Shown here piece by piece: positions 38,105 through 50,634 of a stretch of DNA of 64,000 nucleotides. A model generated the notes under the pieces. The model made no database searches, was not told where the DNA came from, and saw only the letters and a program-made list of their open reading frames with translations. The stretch is from Setophaga petechia (lineage: Eukaryota; Chordata; Aves; Passeriformes; Parulidae), in NCBI GenBank assembly GCA_024362935.1, contig JANCRA010000019.1, positions 7,188,501 to 7,252,500 on the forward strand, given 5' to 3'. The position numbers and the translations under genes were made by a program. The number at the start of each line of letters is the position of its first letter. Position 1 is the stretch's first letter.

Positions 38105-38300
38105 ACTTGGTTTAACCCCAGTAGGCAGCTGAGCACCACACAGCCACCCACTTGCTCCCCACTGCAGTGAGATGGGTGAGAGAATCAGAAGATTAAAAGT
38201 GCAAAAACTCTTGGTTTGAGATAAAGGCAGTTTCATAGGTAGAGCACAAACTGGAAGTAAAGAAAAAGGAAGCAAGCACTGTGTTAAAAGATGCTCAATG
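38105..38300 (-). mobile_element. Partial avian ERV LTR (3' part)
   Basis: The plus strand reads TTTAACCCCAGTAGGCAGCT, then GAGCACCACACAGCC, GTGAGATGGGTGAGAGAATC and TTGAGATAAAGGCAG. This is the antisense 3' portion of an LTR type widespread in birds. The 5' half is missing. It is in intron 1 of copy 2. Confidence 0.65.
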
Positions 38301-41300
38301 TGGTAAAAAAAATAATAAATCAGTATGACAAAAAGTAACAAGAATTAATATAAAATTGTTTATATCCTGATGACTAGTGCCTCACTAAGATATAGTAAGA
38401 TCTGGATATTTTCACTGAAAAGCGATTTTATCACTAACAGAAAAGAAAAAAAAGCAATAGTCTGCATGATTCAGATATTAGAATATCTGTTTAGATAGTG
38501 TTTAAGAAGGATAAAACTGACGGTGTGGTGCTACTCTATAGTAAGTTATTGTTTATAACGTTCTGATAAGAGCAAGGACTACAAACCCTCAATGTGTGCC
38601 AAGCTCTGTGCTGACAGAGCCCAGGAAAAGGCCATGTTAAGGGGGCTTACCTCAGGTTACTGAATCAGAAATACTGAGCAGTACTGGGAATAATTTGTTC
38701 AGCCTGCAACATGGGGTGAAGGAAGTGAGTGGATTTTGTATTGTTATTGGGGGGTCAGATCTGGAAAACAGACTACTACAGCCAGCAGCAAAAGTGTCTT
38801 AAAATCACAGATAAAATGTTCATATCCATATCAAGGACACCAATAATAACCTCTATATGATAGAGGAATTAATTTGGATATACAGATCACTGATGAACAA
38901 GAGATTGTATAATCTATCAACAAGATTTAAGATGATTCCAAAGCCCCCAGGCATGAGTAATTAATTGCAGACTCAACAGCCAGATGAACTTCTGGCAAAA
39001 TAACTGTGAAGCTGGTAACTGGTGCCACTCATTCTAATTTTGTGGGAAACAGACCTTGTAAACAAATTCACTTCCATTCTTTTAAGAAATTAGAGGTTTA
39101 ATAGCCTGTACAGGTTTCATGCTTATATAGTTTTAACAGGAGTTTCTTAAAGAGTCACTTTAAGCCACACATAAGCTGCTACTTGAAAGTCATCCTTCCA
39201 CCAGTGATTCACTCTCTGTTCTTATCCCCAGCCTGATCTCCCTCAGGATCTCCTGGCTCCCTGCTAAAGAGAAGCCAGTGAAATAATTTTTTAATTTTTT
39301 AATAAAAATTAAATCTCTTTGAAATTGAGCATATATGCAATGAATGATGTCATCAACTAGCATGACAATAAAGTATCCATCAGTAGTGGAATCTCTACCA
39401 AATAAGAACTGAATCTATGTTCTACATTATCCAGCATTTTCAGAATTTTCTTCTAATATTAATAGGATGTTCACATTGATCAGTTTTAGCAATGTAACAT
39501 TCCACTGATTTCTCTTCCTCCAACTCAATTTTTATGTAGCAGAAAATTACTTGCTGGCTGGAAAACCACAACCCTTAAATTTGTTGGCTCACAGATTACA
39601 ATATAAATGAACATCTTATTAATTTTTTATTTTAAGTTCAATATAGCCACTAAAAAATGCTTTAGAAAGAAAGTAAAATGTGCCAATGTGCAAAATTATA
39701 TATTTTAAAAACCTACAAAACAGATTTAACAGTACAGGTTTGACCAAAGAGATCTGAAAGTAGTTGTGTAGATACAGAGTTCGCCTTCTGCCAATTAGCT
39801 GGATGGGTGAGATGCAAGCTAATTCAACATCATTCCAGCTGAATCCAATGGTAGAAAAAGAATAAATGATTGACTGATTGAGGAACAGCTAGAAGCAGCA
39901 TGGATTCTTCTGGAAACTGGGTACTCAACCATGGTTCAGTTACTGCTCTCACAGTTCAGTTGCAGACTACTTCAAATATTTCATAAGAAAAGAATGAATT
40001 CCAATCACTGAAACCTGGACCCTGATATTTGGACTATATGATGCAAGTCCAACATTGCAAATGCATTCCTCTACTGTCAGTATACCAAAGGGCTACAACA
40101 GGACAGGACTTCTATTTTACCATGTTCCACTGGCTATGTCTCACCAGTTCCCTGCTGAAACCCCAAATACAATTTTGAAACATTCTTTCTACCAAATAAC
40201 CTATATGAAGTTATTACAACTATATTGCCTATTGCAAAGCAACCCTGTTACTAACAACCTCCTTGATTATGCACTAGGAGACAATGCAGGAGTGCTACCA
40301 CAAAGTAAACACATTTACTTATAATGGCTTTGGTTTGCTCCAGATGTCAAATCTAAGGGAGAAATTTCTCTTCTGCTTTTATCAAACCTGAGCCAGGAGC
40401 AGCTCCAACGTACTTCAATACTGAATATCCTCTAAAAGGTTAACAAGTGGGTATAGTGTCGTATTGTTTAACAAAAAAGCCCAAACAAACACTTTTTAAA
40501 TTGTCTACATTTTTCTTATCTTATCTAGTGATGGACTTAAGGCTACTGTTCTGAGTGATTTCATTGTTCTTGTAGAGAACAATATATGTGTTGGCATGTG
40601 AGGTATTTGTTTGGGCTCCACCTCTAAAGCATATCGAATTCCAGAGTAATCACTGTATCTACAGTGTAAAATTACAGGTGATGTCAGAGAAAGACAGAAC
40701 TACTGTCTCCCTACTTAGAGAGGAGCTCCCCTTTCAACAAAAGTCTCCTGTAGTACAAGTTGTTCAGATCCTAAGGTCTTGCTTATCATTTGCTGATAAG
40801 GATAATCTTACCAACACTATAATCCCAGGAAGAACAAAGCTGTCACAAGAGACTTACTACATTAAAATTAAAACCTTGTAGCTGGCTTTCACTCATGACT
40901 GAAGAGTCGTAATCTTGGTCCTGATGCTTGCTAGTTTGCTCTTGGCAATAAGTTTAGCAGAGCATAGTGAGAAGATGCTTTACACAGAAGCAAGTGTAAG
41001 GTAACTGCAGACTCTTGGAGAGAGAATTTTTTTAACACTTGCTTTCTTGTGGCAGGCTCCTATCCTTTGCCCAAACTCAATTGTTCTGTTTCGTAAGGGG
41101 AGTCATCTAACAGCTACAATTCTGCCTTTTGCTTTTCAATGTAAATGAAATCCCTGTTTTATATTTCCTGGGATATTTTGTGGCAGTTCCATGGAAAATA
41201 ACTCTCTTCCTGGTCTCATCCTGCCACAATCCACTTTATTTTTCTCCATAAATCCACACATCTTGTACCTTCCTGTGTTTGTAGAACTTCCCCCACCCTC

Positions 41301-41580
41301 AGCACATCCATCCCAAAAATAAACAGTCTATCCCCTCCAGACAGAAACTATTGGCCACTACAGAGCTCAGTCCCCCAGGTTTTTGCAGCCATTCTACCTT
41401 TTTCACACACTGAGGATACTGAACCCAGAACACTGTTCCCATTTACAGCCTCAGCAAACATGAATAAGTGAATTCCCACTTGGGTTTGATTGAGCATGTG
41501 GGTATTAGTCACTACCCTTGGCTGACCATCTTTGCCCATCTTGATTGCCAGAAATGTGGCAGGTAAGAGCTAGAAGAATA
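38301..41580. other. Copy 2 intron 1, middle part
   Basis: AT-rich intronic sequence between the partial LTR and the CR1 at 41581. I saw no exon, RNA gene or recognisable repeat in it. Confidence 0.35.
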
Positions 41581-42212
41581 ATAAAATCATAGGATGGTTT
41601 GGGTTGGAAGAGACCTTAAAGAGCATCTGGTTCCAGCCCCCCCTGCCATGAGCAATGACGATTTCCACTAGCCCAGGTTGCTCAAAACCCAATCCAACCT
41701 GTCCAACACAGCCAATGATGGGGCATCCACAAATGCTCTAAGCAACCTGGTCCAGTGTCTCATCATTCTTATAGTAGATTTCTTACTGATATTTAATCTA
41801 ACTGCCCCCTTTCAGTTCAAAGCCATTTCCCTCTTGTCCTGCTGGTTACATGTCTATGTAAAAAGTCCCTTTCCCGCCCTCTTGTAGGTCCTTTTCACAC
41901 ACTAAAAAGCTGAACTGAGATCTCCCCGAGGCTTTTTCTTCATCAAGCTGAACAATCCAAATTCTCTCAGCCTGTCTTCGCAAGAGAGTGCTCTGATCAT
42001 CTTTCTGATCCTTCCCTATACCTGTTCCAACAGGCCCATGTCTTTACTAGGCTGAAAACCCCGGAGCTGGATCAGCGCTCCAGGTGATGGCTCACGCCTG
42101 GAGCAGAGCAGAGGGGCAGGATCAGCTCCCTCACCCTGCCGGCCACACGGCTTGGGATCCAGCCCAGGACATGGCTGGCTTTCCTGACCTGTGAGCACAC
42201 ATGGTCGGGTGT
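41581..42212 (-). mobile_element. CR1 LINE 3' portion, about 630 bp
   Basis: The plus strand starts AAAATCATAGGATGGTTTGG and GTTGGAAGAGACCTTAAAGA and continues through TGGGGCATCCACAAATGCTC, TCTTGTCCTGCTGGTTACAT, TCTCAGCCTGTCTTCGCAAG and ACATGGCTGGCTTTCCTGAC. This is classic inverted CR1. It lies in intron 1 of copy 2, only about 300 bases downstream of exon 1. Confidence 0.9.
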
Positions 42213-42471
42213 ATGAAGAGGGTGTACAAGGGGCAGCATCTGCGTTCAGATCTGGTAGTTGTCCTACTCAGGCACCAGTAAAATACCGCAAGTGCCCAAC
42301 ACCTACACTTGTCCCTTTTCTTCACCTGGAAGTGTCATTTAACATTTCCAAACATCAACACCGCTAAGACTCGAGGGTTTCCTCAATGTCTGGCACTAAA
42401 GGCCCCTGAGAACAGATCGTTGCTGAAGCCCAGGACTGCTGGAACGCGGCTGGACCTCCCCCCGCCGCCCT

Positions 42472-42504
42472 CCATCCCATCCCATCCCGTCCCGTCCCGT
42501 CCCG
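42472..42504. repeat. Pentanucleotide run (CCCAT/CCCGT)n
   Basis: Seven consecutive pentamers, three CCCAT-type then four CCCGT-type, immediately downstream (minus strand) of the copy 2 exon 1 donor. A microsatellite inside the CpG island. Confidence 0.85.
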
Positions 42505-42522
42505 AGCCCCCGCCCCGCTCAC

Positions 42523-42700
42523 CTGCCCGCGGCGGCGGCGCCGTCCCGGAGCCCGCGGAGCAGCCCCGTCCCGGGATAAGCGCACCGCCGCCCCCGCAGC
42601 CAGGACGAGGAGGCGGAGCTGCGCCTGGCTCACGCAGCAGGCTCCGCACCCAGATCTTCTCCGTGGAATTCTTCACCGATAAAAAAAATTCCCGGGACGG
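42523..42700 (-). other. Copy 2 non-coding exon 1 (5' end approximate)
   Basis: The donor GGGCAG/GTGAGC at 42523/42522 is the same kind of donor as in copy 1 exon 1. Upstream, the frame that joins exon 2 is open for some 50 codons back to a TGA but holds no ATG, so it is treated as 5' UTR. Confidence 0.55.
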
Positions 42701-42859
42701 GCGTCGGGAGTCCCGCCTGAGCGCGCTGGGATGGAGGAGCCGCTTCCCATCGCAGGGGAACGCGGGACACGCAGAGCCTTCTGCGCCCTTCCCTGCTTGG
42801 AAGAAACAAGGCTCCCCAGGACGTGCTTCCAGACAATTCGTGTCCCATTGATCAAGGAA

Positions 42860-45254
42860 ACTTTCCGGCAGTGACATTGACTGCTACGTTGAGAAAATGC
42901 ACTGGTTTTGCAAAGGAAATAACCTCTTTAAAAAGGTTAAGAGACTTGGGTGCCACACAGACTTGGGCTATAATTAAAGCACAACACAGATAGAACATAC
43001 AAATAAGGTTGAATTCAGCAGAGGAAACCTGAAATGTCATAAATGCCCTTATGTTGTACAGTCGTTCACCCTCTTCCTTATATCATGGAGGTCTTAGACT
43101 GATAGAACCCATAGGTATCAGTTTTGAAGTTCAGGAAATGGTTAATCCAACCTGTTTAAGGCAAGTGATTGAATTTAATTGATTTGATTTGGTGCAGAAC
43201 AAGAAATTGGCTCCCATGAAGTAAAATGCATGACTGTAGTACATTGCTTCCCACACACCTACAGTGCTGTAGCTGTGGGCTGGGGAAAGAGGACACAAAC
43301 CTGCAAAAAAGCATCCACCACTGAAGCTTTTTAGTTGGCTTCTGGCTTTTATGGCACAAGACAGATTTATTCAGTGACAGGTTTTCTTGTGAGGGAATAA
43401 AAAACTTGATATTCCTTGCCTAGCATGAAGCAGCAAATCATTGGAAAAGTGGTTTTGTTGGTAGAGACTGAAAGAATGGAGATAGAAGGTATACTTGAGA
43501 GGCAAAAGTACATTCAGATGAGCAGTGCAGAGAGAAAAAATGTTGTACATAATACTTACCAGCCAATGCCAAATGTAGCTGAAATTATTTTGTTTTGTTT
43601 GCATGTGTTTTGTTTCCTTTGTGTTTGCATGATGGTGTACTATCACCCAAAGAGTACGGATGGAAATGCAAGAACTAAACTACTATTGAAGAACAGAACT
43701 AGAATGAAACAGCAACATGATAATATGGATATTGACACATACATTGGAATAACAAGTACTGAACAGTATTGTGCAAAGAAAAAGAAATAATTGCATTGCT
43801 ATCTTTGCTTTTCCTTTTTTTTTTTTTTTTTTTTTTTCTTGAGAGTCTTCTCAATGAAAAAGTGGTATGAGGCTTTTTCAGAGTACTTTTAGGAATCTGA
43901 TATGGGCTTCTATTAGCAGATTTGCATGTGAAGGGAGATTTCTAATTACAGACAAAACTACTCTGAGGAATCCATGTCATTACATGAAATCAAAATTTAA
44001 GTATTTGGATCTCAGGGAGTGGGAAAATATAATAAAGAGATGCAAAATCAGCCTGGAATTTTTTGGTGAAATAATGGTCAAAAATTTTAGAAAGTTTCCA
44101 AAATTTCTACAGATATCTAGTGTACGATGTGTATTATCATGACTATAAAGATTCTACAAGAAATGGAGCAAAAGGAACTGATTGGTATAATAAACTGTGC
44201 CATGTGAATCAGATGCATATGTTAAACTTCAGCTAAAAATAAAAGTAGCAACCAAGGTGAGATAAATATAAAAAATTAATAGAGCTGAAAAAGTACTCTG
44301 CTCTAATTTTGAATTAAGGTAATGAGATGGAGAATTGGAAGATTGATCATAAAGACAAAGGAGGAGAAATAATAAAATGGGAATGAAAAATCAACATTCA
44401 GACATGGTAAGAATAGAAGCAGTTCTTTTCTTCAATCTATGCAAGAACAGTGTCTATCAGATTTAATTCCAGGCTCAGTAGTAAGGAGTTCCTAGTAGCT
44501 TTGTGGAGTTTAGAATATTATGTGACCAAGAATGCCATTTGAACACTTATATTTGAGAAATTAGGAATAATTAGGAGTCTTCTGTATTCTGCACTACCCA
44601 GTGTGTTCCAGACCAAAAAGTGTTAAGAAAATAGGAGTTCCAAGATATGGAGAAATGGTAAACTCGTTTCCTTTTCTAATTGTTAATGTTGCCAGGCAGT
44701 CCCGCCAATGGCATGAAGCTATGGGAAGAGTAAATATAACCTTAAAGCTTATCTTACAACGTTCGGGGTAGGATTACTGAAGTGTTACAGAAAACATTGA
44801 AGACATGGCTGAAATCTCTAAAATATTTTATATAATTCTATTTCTTCCTTGTTTACACAGGTCAATTTAGATTGAAACAAGGACAGAAAATGGTCCAAAG
44901 AATGAGGCAGATGCATGTGGCTTTTTTAACCTACCAAAATGAAATTTAAAATGGTATATACCTGTTGTTGTTAAATAATTTTGGGAGTAAGAGGGTAAAA
45001 AAGTAACTGAGTTAAAAGTCAGTCAAAGCACAGAATAAGTGAGAGCTAATGACAGTATAACTTTGGCACATTTTATATTCCAGTAAATTTTCCAGAAAGA
45101 AAAACTGAAGTTCTGAATCTGTTTACCAGAGAAGTAATAGCATTTCTACTGCTATTTGAAAGCTGAAAATAAATAGGTTACAGAATTTGGCAGTCCCAGT
45201 CTGGTGTTGCTTGCACGACACTGCAGGTGGGTTGTGATGGAAGCTGGCTCCCCT
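42860..45254. other. Intergenic DNA upstream of copy 2
   Basis: AT-rich, with a 23-base T run at 43815-43837. The open frame at 43416-43790 has no family resemblance and simple composition, so it is not called. No repeat family was recognised. Confidence 0.35.
43815..43837. repeat. Poly(T) run, 23 bases
   Basis: Uninterrupted T homopolymer. There is no adjacent element that it could be the tail of. Homopolymers of this length are prone to sequencing length error. Confidence 0.9.
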
Positions 45255-46095
45255 TCATCAAGGATGATTCCAGTAAAACATGGAATGATTAATCCTCTTG
45301 GTAGCTGATCACAAGTGGTGTTCCCCAGGGATCAATACTGAGACTTGTCCTTTTTAATATCTTCATGGATCACCTGGATGAGAGGATTCAGTGCACCTTC
45401 AGTCAGTTCACAGACAGAACTAAGCTGGGCAGGAGTGTTGATCTGCTGGATAGTTGGAAGGCTCTGTAGAGTGATCTGGACTGGCTGGATGGATGACCCT
45501 AGGCCAATTTTATGAGGTTTGACAAAACCAAGTGCTGTGTCCTGCCTTTGGGTCACAGCAATCCCACTGGGGCTCTGCAGGCTGGGGGCAGAGTAGCTGG
45601 AAATCTGCCCAGTCCAAAAAGACCTGGGAGTGCTGGTCAGCAGCTGAACATGAGCCAGCAGTGCCCAGGTGGCCAAGAAGGCCAATGGCATCCTGGCCTG
45701 CACCAGCAATAGTGTGGCCAGCAGGACCAGGGCAGGGATTGTCCCCTGTATTCAGCGCTGGTGAGGCCCCACCTCGAGTCCTGTGATCCCTCTTCTCTAA
45801 AGCAGCAAGCAACTTGAGATGGTGTCAAGTTGCACAAGGGGAGGTTTAGATTGGCTATTAGAAAAAAATTTCTTCACCGAAAAGGTTTTTCAGGCATTGG
45901 AACAGGCTGCCCAGGGCACTGGTGGAGTCACCACCCCCGGAGCAGTCCTGGAGGTATTTTTTTAAAAAACAAGCAAATGTCTTTTTAAGTGTCCACAGGG
46001 ATATGGTTCAGTGATGAACTTGACAGTCTTTGGTTAATGCTTGGACTAGATCATAAAGGTCTTCTCTGCCCTAAATTATTGTGATTCCATGCTTA
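45255..46095 (+). mobile_element. CR1 LINE, 3' end of ORF2 plus 3' UTR
   Basis: Sense orientation. GTGTTCCCCAGGGATCAATA encodes the VPQGSIL-type reverse-transcriptase box, followed by TTTAATATCTTCATGGATCA, ATGAGCCAGCAGTGCCCAGG, GGCCAAGAAGGCCAATGGCA and GTGTGGCCAGCAGGACCAGG. It ends with GTGATTCCATGC near 46092. The frame is broken by stops and indels, so this is a dead copy. Confidence 0.9.
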
Positions 46096-46984
46096 ACATA
46101 AAATGACAACCTGTGCTTGGAAGCTATAAAAATTTTTACTAAAATAAAATGATTACTTGGTTCTAAAAATTTGCCTCAGTCTTGCCTCCTGTCTCTTAAT
46201 ACTTGTTTGAGCATATATGCCAGAACCTAGGCAGGATTAGCAATTTCTACTAACCCCATTCTGGAGCAATGGTGGTCTTAGTGGGTTCTTAGGGCAGGAT
46301 CCTATTTCAGGCAGTAATGTTGAAGAGTGATGGGAAGAGATGATTGTCTTGGAGGTCTCAATAAACTGTACTTGAATGTTTTTTGGTTTTTTTTTTTTAA
46401 CATTGACATTCTAAACATATCAATCACTGATGGTAAAATGTGGGAATCAGGATAGTACCACAGATGTGGGATTATTTGCAGGCAGGCTTGGAAGTTTTAG
46501 AGGTGGCTGCCAAGACAAAGAGTAGTTAGTTTTTGTCTTCTTGGAGAGGTGTTTTACTGATGAGGAAGAAAATGAGTTTTTCCTTTAGATCCTGAAGGAA
46601 ACATCCCCCAAAAGAATTCTTGGAAAGTTGTTATATAGATGGAATTTCCTGACTGTAGATGGTGTAAGAAACGACATTGCTCATGCAGGGGTATTCAGAC
46701 ATTAAGTGTGAAAACTTGTTCTGGTTTTACTTATGTAAAATCAGCAGAATCAAACCGAATTCTGCCAAGGCTCAACCTTATCCTGTGCTTGCAAATATCG
46801 CTGCTGTCCTGGAGGACAACACAAAGTCATTTGACATTAAAATTTAGTGGTCTAAAAACTAACTCAGTTCATTTGCCTTGAAGCAGAAGTTGATAATCTG
46901 AGGAACATCAGAGAGTATTTACTCCTAGCTTCAGGAAGAGCTCCTTCATCCAGTATCTGTGTAAGCCATCCCTCTTACATAAGC

Positions 46985-47250
46985 AAGATCATGAGAGCCA
47001 AGGCTTCTTTGATGCACAAGTCTCCCCATTTCTTTTTCATATCCTCAATTTCCTTCTTCTCATCTTCAGCTGTCAGTGGGGGCCAGTTGGCTCTAGATTC
47101 AGCATCTCACTACTGGCAGGGACAGCGGTGTCAGCCTGCAGGGCTGGAGACTTCCTAACCACTGCAGCAGGAGGCTGCAGCTGGGCAGAAGGGTATCCTT
47201 CACTATCCCACAGGTTTGCATCCTGCCTTCTTGTCACCCATGGTTTTCAG
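46985..47250 (-). pseudogene. Possible gene relic, unrecognised
   Basis: On the minus strand a frame with protein-like composition runs from about 47205 to 46985, needing at least one frame change near 47085. It includes SPALQADTAVPASSEMLN, then PLTAEDEKKEIEDMKKKW, a charged helix-like stretch, ending at a TAA near 46980. An ATGGGTGACAAGAAG lies further upstream, near 47239. I do not recognise the family. A T run at 46380-46403 (A run on this strand) is too far away to be a sure retrogene tail. It may be chance. Confidence 0.2.
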
Positions 47251-48077
47251 TACATCATTTGCTGATTGCAGAGATGTGACAAATCATCTGGAATATTCGG
47301 GTCTCATCCAATTTGTAAAAAAAACATGGTCTCTAGCAGGTATTTTTATCTCTCTTTTCAATATTTGGAAAGTGTCCTCTGCATTCTTTTCCAATATAGG
47401 TGCACTCTATTGACGTTCATATCATTTTCCTGCCTTCCCTTTCTTTCTTACCTAATTTCAGTCTGCATTATTCTTACTCCCTATTTCTTTCCTAGCACCA
47501 GTTCTTAAGCTGAGATCCTCTCTCCTTCTGCATCTCTTTTTCTATTCTCAAGATTTTTTCATCTCACTTGAACAAGCCCTGCCTTGTCTCCATCACCTTG
47601 GTTCCTAGTTTCTTTGCCCAGTTTATCACAGTGTCACCAAAGAAAGCTTCCTTCTACTCTTAGGTGCTCTTTTCCCAGCATCCTTTCATTGACCCAAAAC
47701 TATTGAATTTCCAGAACCTCATTATCTGGAAATTCCATTGTCATTCCCAGCTCTTTTACACACCATGGTTTGTTTGAAAAAAAGGCTATTCCCCAGCTTC
47801 TTTCCCACTCTGAAATCTGTAAAACCTCACTGATGTTTCACAATTCCCACCCTTCCTTTGCACAACCTTCATTAGTCCCTTGCACTTCTCTTTCACTCCA
47901 GTCTGCTGGAATTCAGCAGTTGCCATAAAATTTCATTGCCTGCACTGTGTCTTGTGTTATGTGCCTAGAGGCAGGGGAAATAGGATGAGTTTTCCTGTTT
48001 AATTATTATTTTAGTCTGATTAACACTATATATTGAGAAAAATATAGTATAGAGAGGACAGAGTCTTGCAGATCATA

Positions 48078-48145
48078 AAGCCATAGAATGTTTTGTGTTG
48101 GAAGGGACCTTAAAGATCATCTAGTTACAACACCCCTGCCATTTA
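48078..48145 (-). mobile_element. CR1 LINE 3' terminal fragment
   Basis: The plus strand reads AAAGCCATAGAATGTTTTGT, then GTTGGAAGGGACCTTAAAGA, TCATCTAGTTACAACACCCC and TGCCAT. This is the last 70 or so bases of a CR1 in reverse orientation, severely 5'-truncated. Confidence 0.8.
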
Positions 48146-50634
48146 GATATTAAGGTCTTAAAAGGTGACACTTTTCTGAACATAAGCACACTACATTTTT
48201 TATGCTTCATAATAGGTCAGCCTAGATTCAGGTCAGAAATATATCTGGTGATTTCCCTCCATTCAGTCCAGCATCACCATGTACTGTTAAGCCTTTGAGT
48301 CAATGGCTCAAAGGATAAATAAGCAGTTGGTCATGTAACCAAAAGCAACAAATGGGTCAAAGGATAGAAATATTAAAATTTACCTCTAGACCATAACAAT
48401 TGTGTCACACACAACCTGCTGACATCAAGTCCAGAGAAGAGGGAGGAAGAAAGAATTTATCCCAAATAGAAATAGAGGTTCAGAAATGTTTGCAGTAGCT
48501 GCACACTGTTTCCGGGGTTGCAACACCCACGGTACCTCAGCAAAACCATGCACACATAGTTTCTCTGATAAATCAGTGCCATTTTGAGCAGAATAAACCA
48601 AGACCAGTGCGGTGTGAGCAGTCAAAATACTAGTGATATACTCAGTGTACATCTTTTAGGAGGACTGAAGTGTATTCAATGTACTCTACTCACCTGTGTT
48701 GCTGTTACTGGGAGACACATATGCAAATAATATGACTATTAACTATTGCATGCACCTGGATACATGGTTATTTTCTAAATTCATGTACATATAGATACAG
48801 TAGACTATGGGCTTATCTCATTAAACATTTTCCATTATGTAGAGTTGTAAGGCTTATCCCATGGCTGGACTCAGATCTTCCCTTCAGAACAGTCTGACGG
48901 TCCCATTTCTCCTGACTGGTTGTGCACCACTTCAAGCATTATAAACAGCGTTCACCATTAAATCTCAAAATAATATTGTAGTATAATTTAGGTCTGGATT
49001 GTCAAGAGATTGGATAGCTTTGCTCTAGTTATTACTTCAGTACAATACTGTAATAATAGCATTCTTTCTATTGCAAGCAGTTGAGTGGGTGTATATGTAG
49101 CAATTATCTAAGTGGGTAGAATTTGCACAGATGAAAATAAAGTAGATGAGCTGTAATATCAAGTGTGGGTGACACGCTTCCCTTTATACACCCTTTAACC
49201 TTGCCCACAGAGGAGGTGCACACCAAACACGGTGGCATTCTGTTGGGCTGGAAGGTTGTAAAAACTTACTGGAGCATGGGTTTTGCTGAATGGATCTATC
49301 TAGGATGCTTTATGCTTCAGAAATTTATGAGAAAAGTACTTGTTTTGGACATTTATGAAACTGTAACTTCAAACATTCTGCCTAAAATGAAAATTTTAGG
49401 ACTGTTTTCTTCTACATAATTAAGAAAAGGTTACCTGAATTATAATCTTGAATAAGCCACGGCAGATAAGAAACACTAAAACCTATTTCAGAAGTTTTAG
49501 TTTTGGAGGTTTTTTGGGGAGATTTGGGGGTTTGGGATTTTTTTTTGTTTTTGTTTCAGAGAGAAACCACAGTTCTCATAGGGGAATGTATTTAAAGACA
49601 AATGAGAAAATATTGTAACATCATTTCAGATTGTGGGTGTGTTTCATTCTTCAATAAAACCAGAAAACTCACCCTGAAATGTGACAAACATCACCTGTAT
49701 GTTGACAAGAAGTCAGATGCTGCAGTCAAGTTTCTTACTGAGGCAGTTTTTCTTATGGTAGAGAGTACAACAGATTAATGCCTCAATAACATGCTTGGTC
49801 CAGTGTCACTAAGACATTTGAACCATCTCTTCAGTAAGTCACTGAACTGGAAAGGACTGGGTCATCTCAAGAGGGGATCAGATCCATCCCCTTGCTTATG
49901 ACAGGGCTGTGTCTGTGTCGTCATAGATGTTTGTCTGTATCAGTCTAAAAAACAATCCAGAGATAGATATTACCCCACAACCCTCCAACATGATAATTAA
50001 TATTATTATTTTGTTATGAGTGTTCTGTAAAACAAACAGAAGATAGAGGATTGTCTGTTGGAAGGGACTGAAAGATGATAAATTAAAGCACTTACTATTC
50101 CATTAAAATTAGTGGTAATCAGAGATACACATTTTCTTGTTTGCAATTTTAAATGCTCATTGCATGACACAAGAAAAAAATTTAGGAGCTCTTCAGAAGC
50201 ATGTAAAATACAGTAATCTTCAAAATTAAACAATAATGAATCATAATTTCAAGTAATTTTGCAAAGACAATGTTATTAACTGAAAGGAACCTAAAACATG
50301 GGGAAAAAACTTAAGCTTACATTTTAGTATAAGAAAGTGAATCAAAAGCATCACACTTTCTTAATTAGTCTGGCTTAAACCTTTTATCTCCCTCGCATGT
50401 TTTTCAGTCCTTTTCCTTCTAGAAAAAAGTACCAAGGTGCTTTTTGACTTTCTTTTTTTCCTGGTTTTTCAATTTCTAGCTTTTGAGTGATCAACCACAT
50501 TTTGTACCAAATCAACCAAGTATTTTTCAATACTTCTATGACTATTAATAAATTAAATAGCTGATTTACAACACAGAGACTTTATTCTATCTTATATTTG
50601 CTGGTATCTAAGGTTATTTACACTGTGCCATGTT

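Larger units (their letters stand above)
42440..42780 (-). promoter_or_regulatory. CpG-island promoter of copy 2
   Basis: About 340 bases of CpG-dense sequence around the exon 1 donor, smaller than the copy 1 island. It has no TATA box. On the downstream (intron) side lies a short CATCC/CCCGT pentamer run. It shows that copy 2 has its own promoter rather than sharing that of copy 1. Confidence 0.7.
46100..50634. other. Intergenic DNA
   Basis: AT-rich spacer containing the possible relic at about 47 kb and a short CR1 terminus at 48.1 kb. The frame at 49165-49419 is open on the plus strand but matches nothing I know. No gene is called. Confidence 0.35.

Noticed and set aside
42523..42680. An open frame in copy 2 exon 1 joins in frame with exon 2 and could add a hydrophobic N-terminal extension.
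   Set aside because: The apparent start at 42633 is GTG, not ATG, and no ATG exists between the upstream TGA and the donor. The exon 2 ATG is the sensible start.
45332..45837. Several open frames of 66-125 codons on both strands.
   Set aside because: They lie within the CR1 element at 45255-46095; the real frame is the broken sense-strand reverse transcriptase.
49165..49419. Plus-strand open frame of 84 codons with an ATG.
   Set aside because: No recognisable domain, AT-rich random-like codon use and no supporting promoter or splice context.
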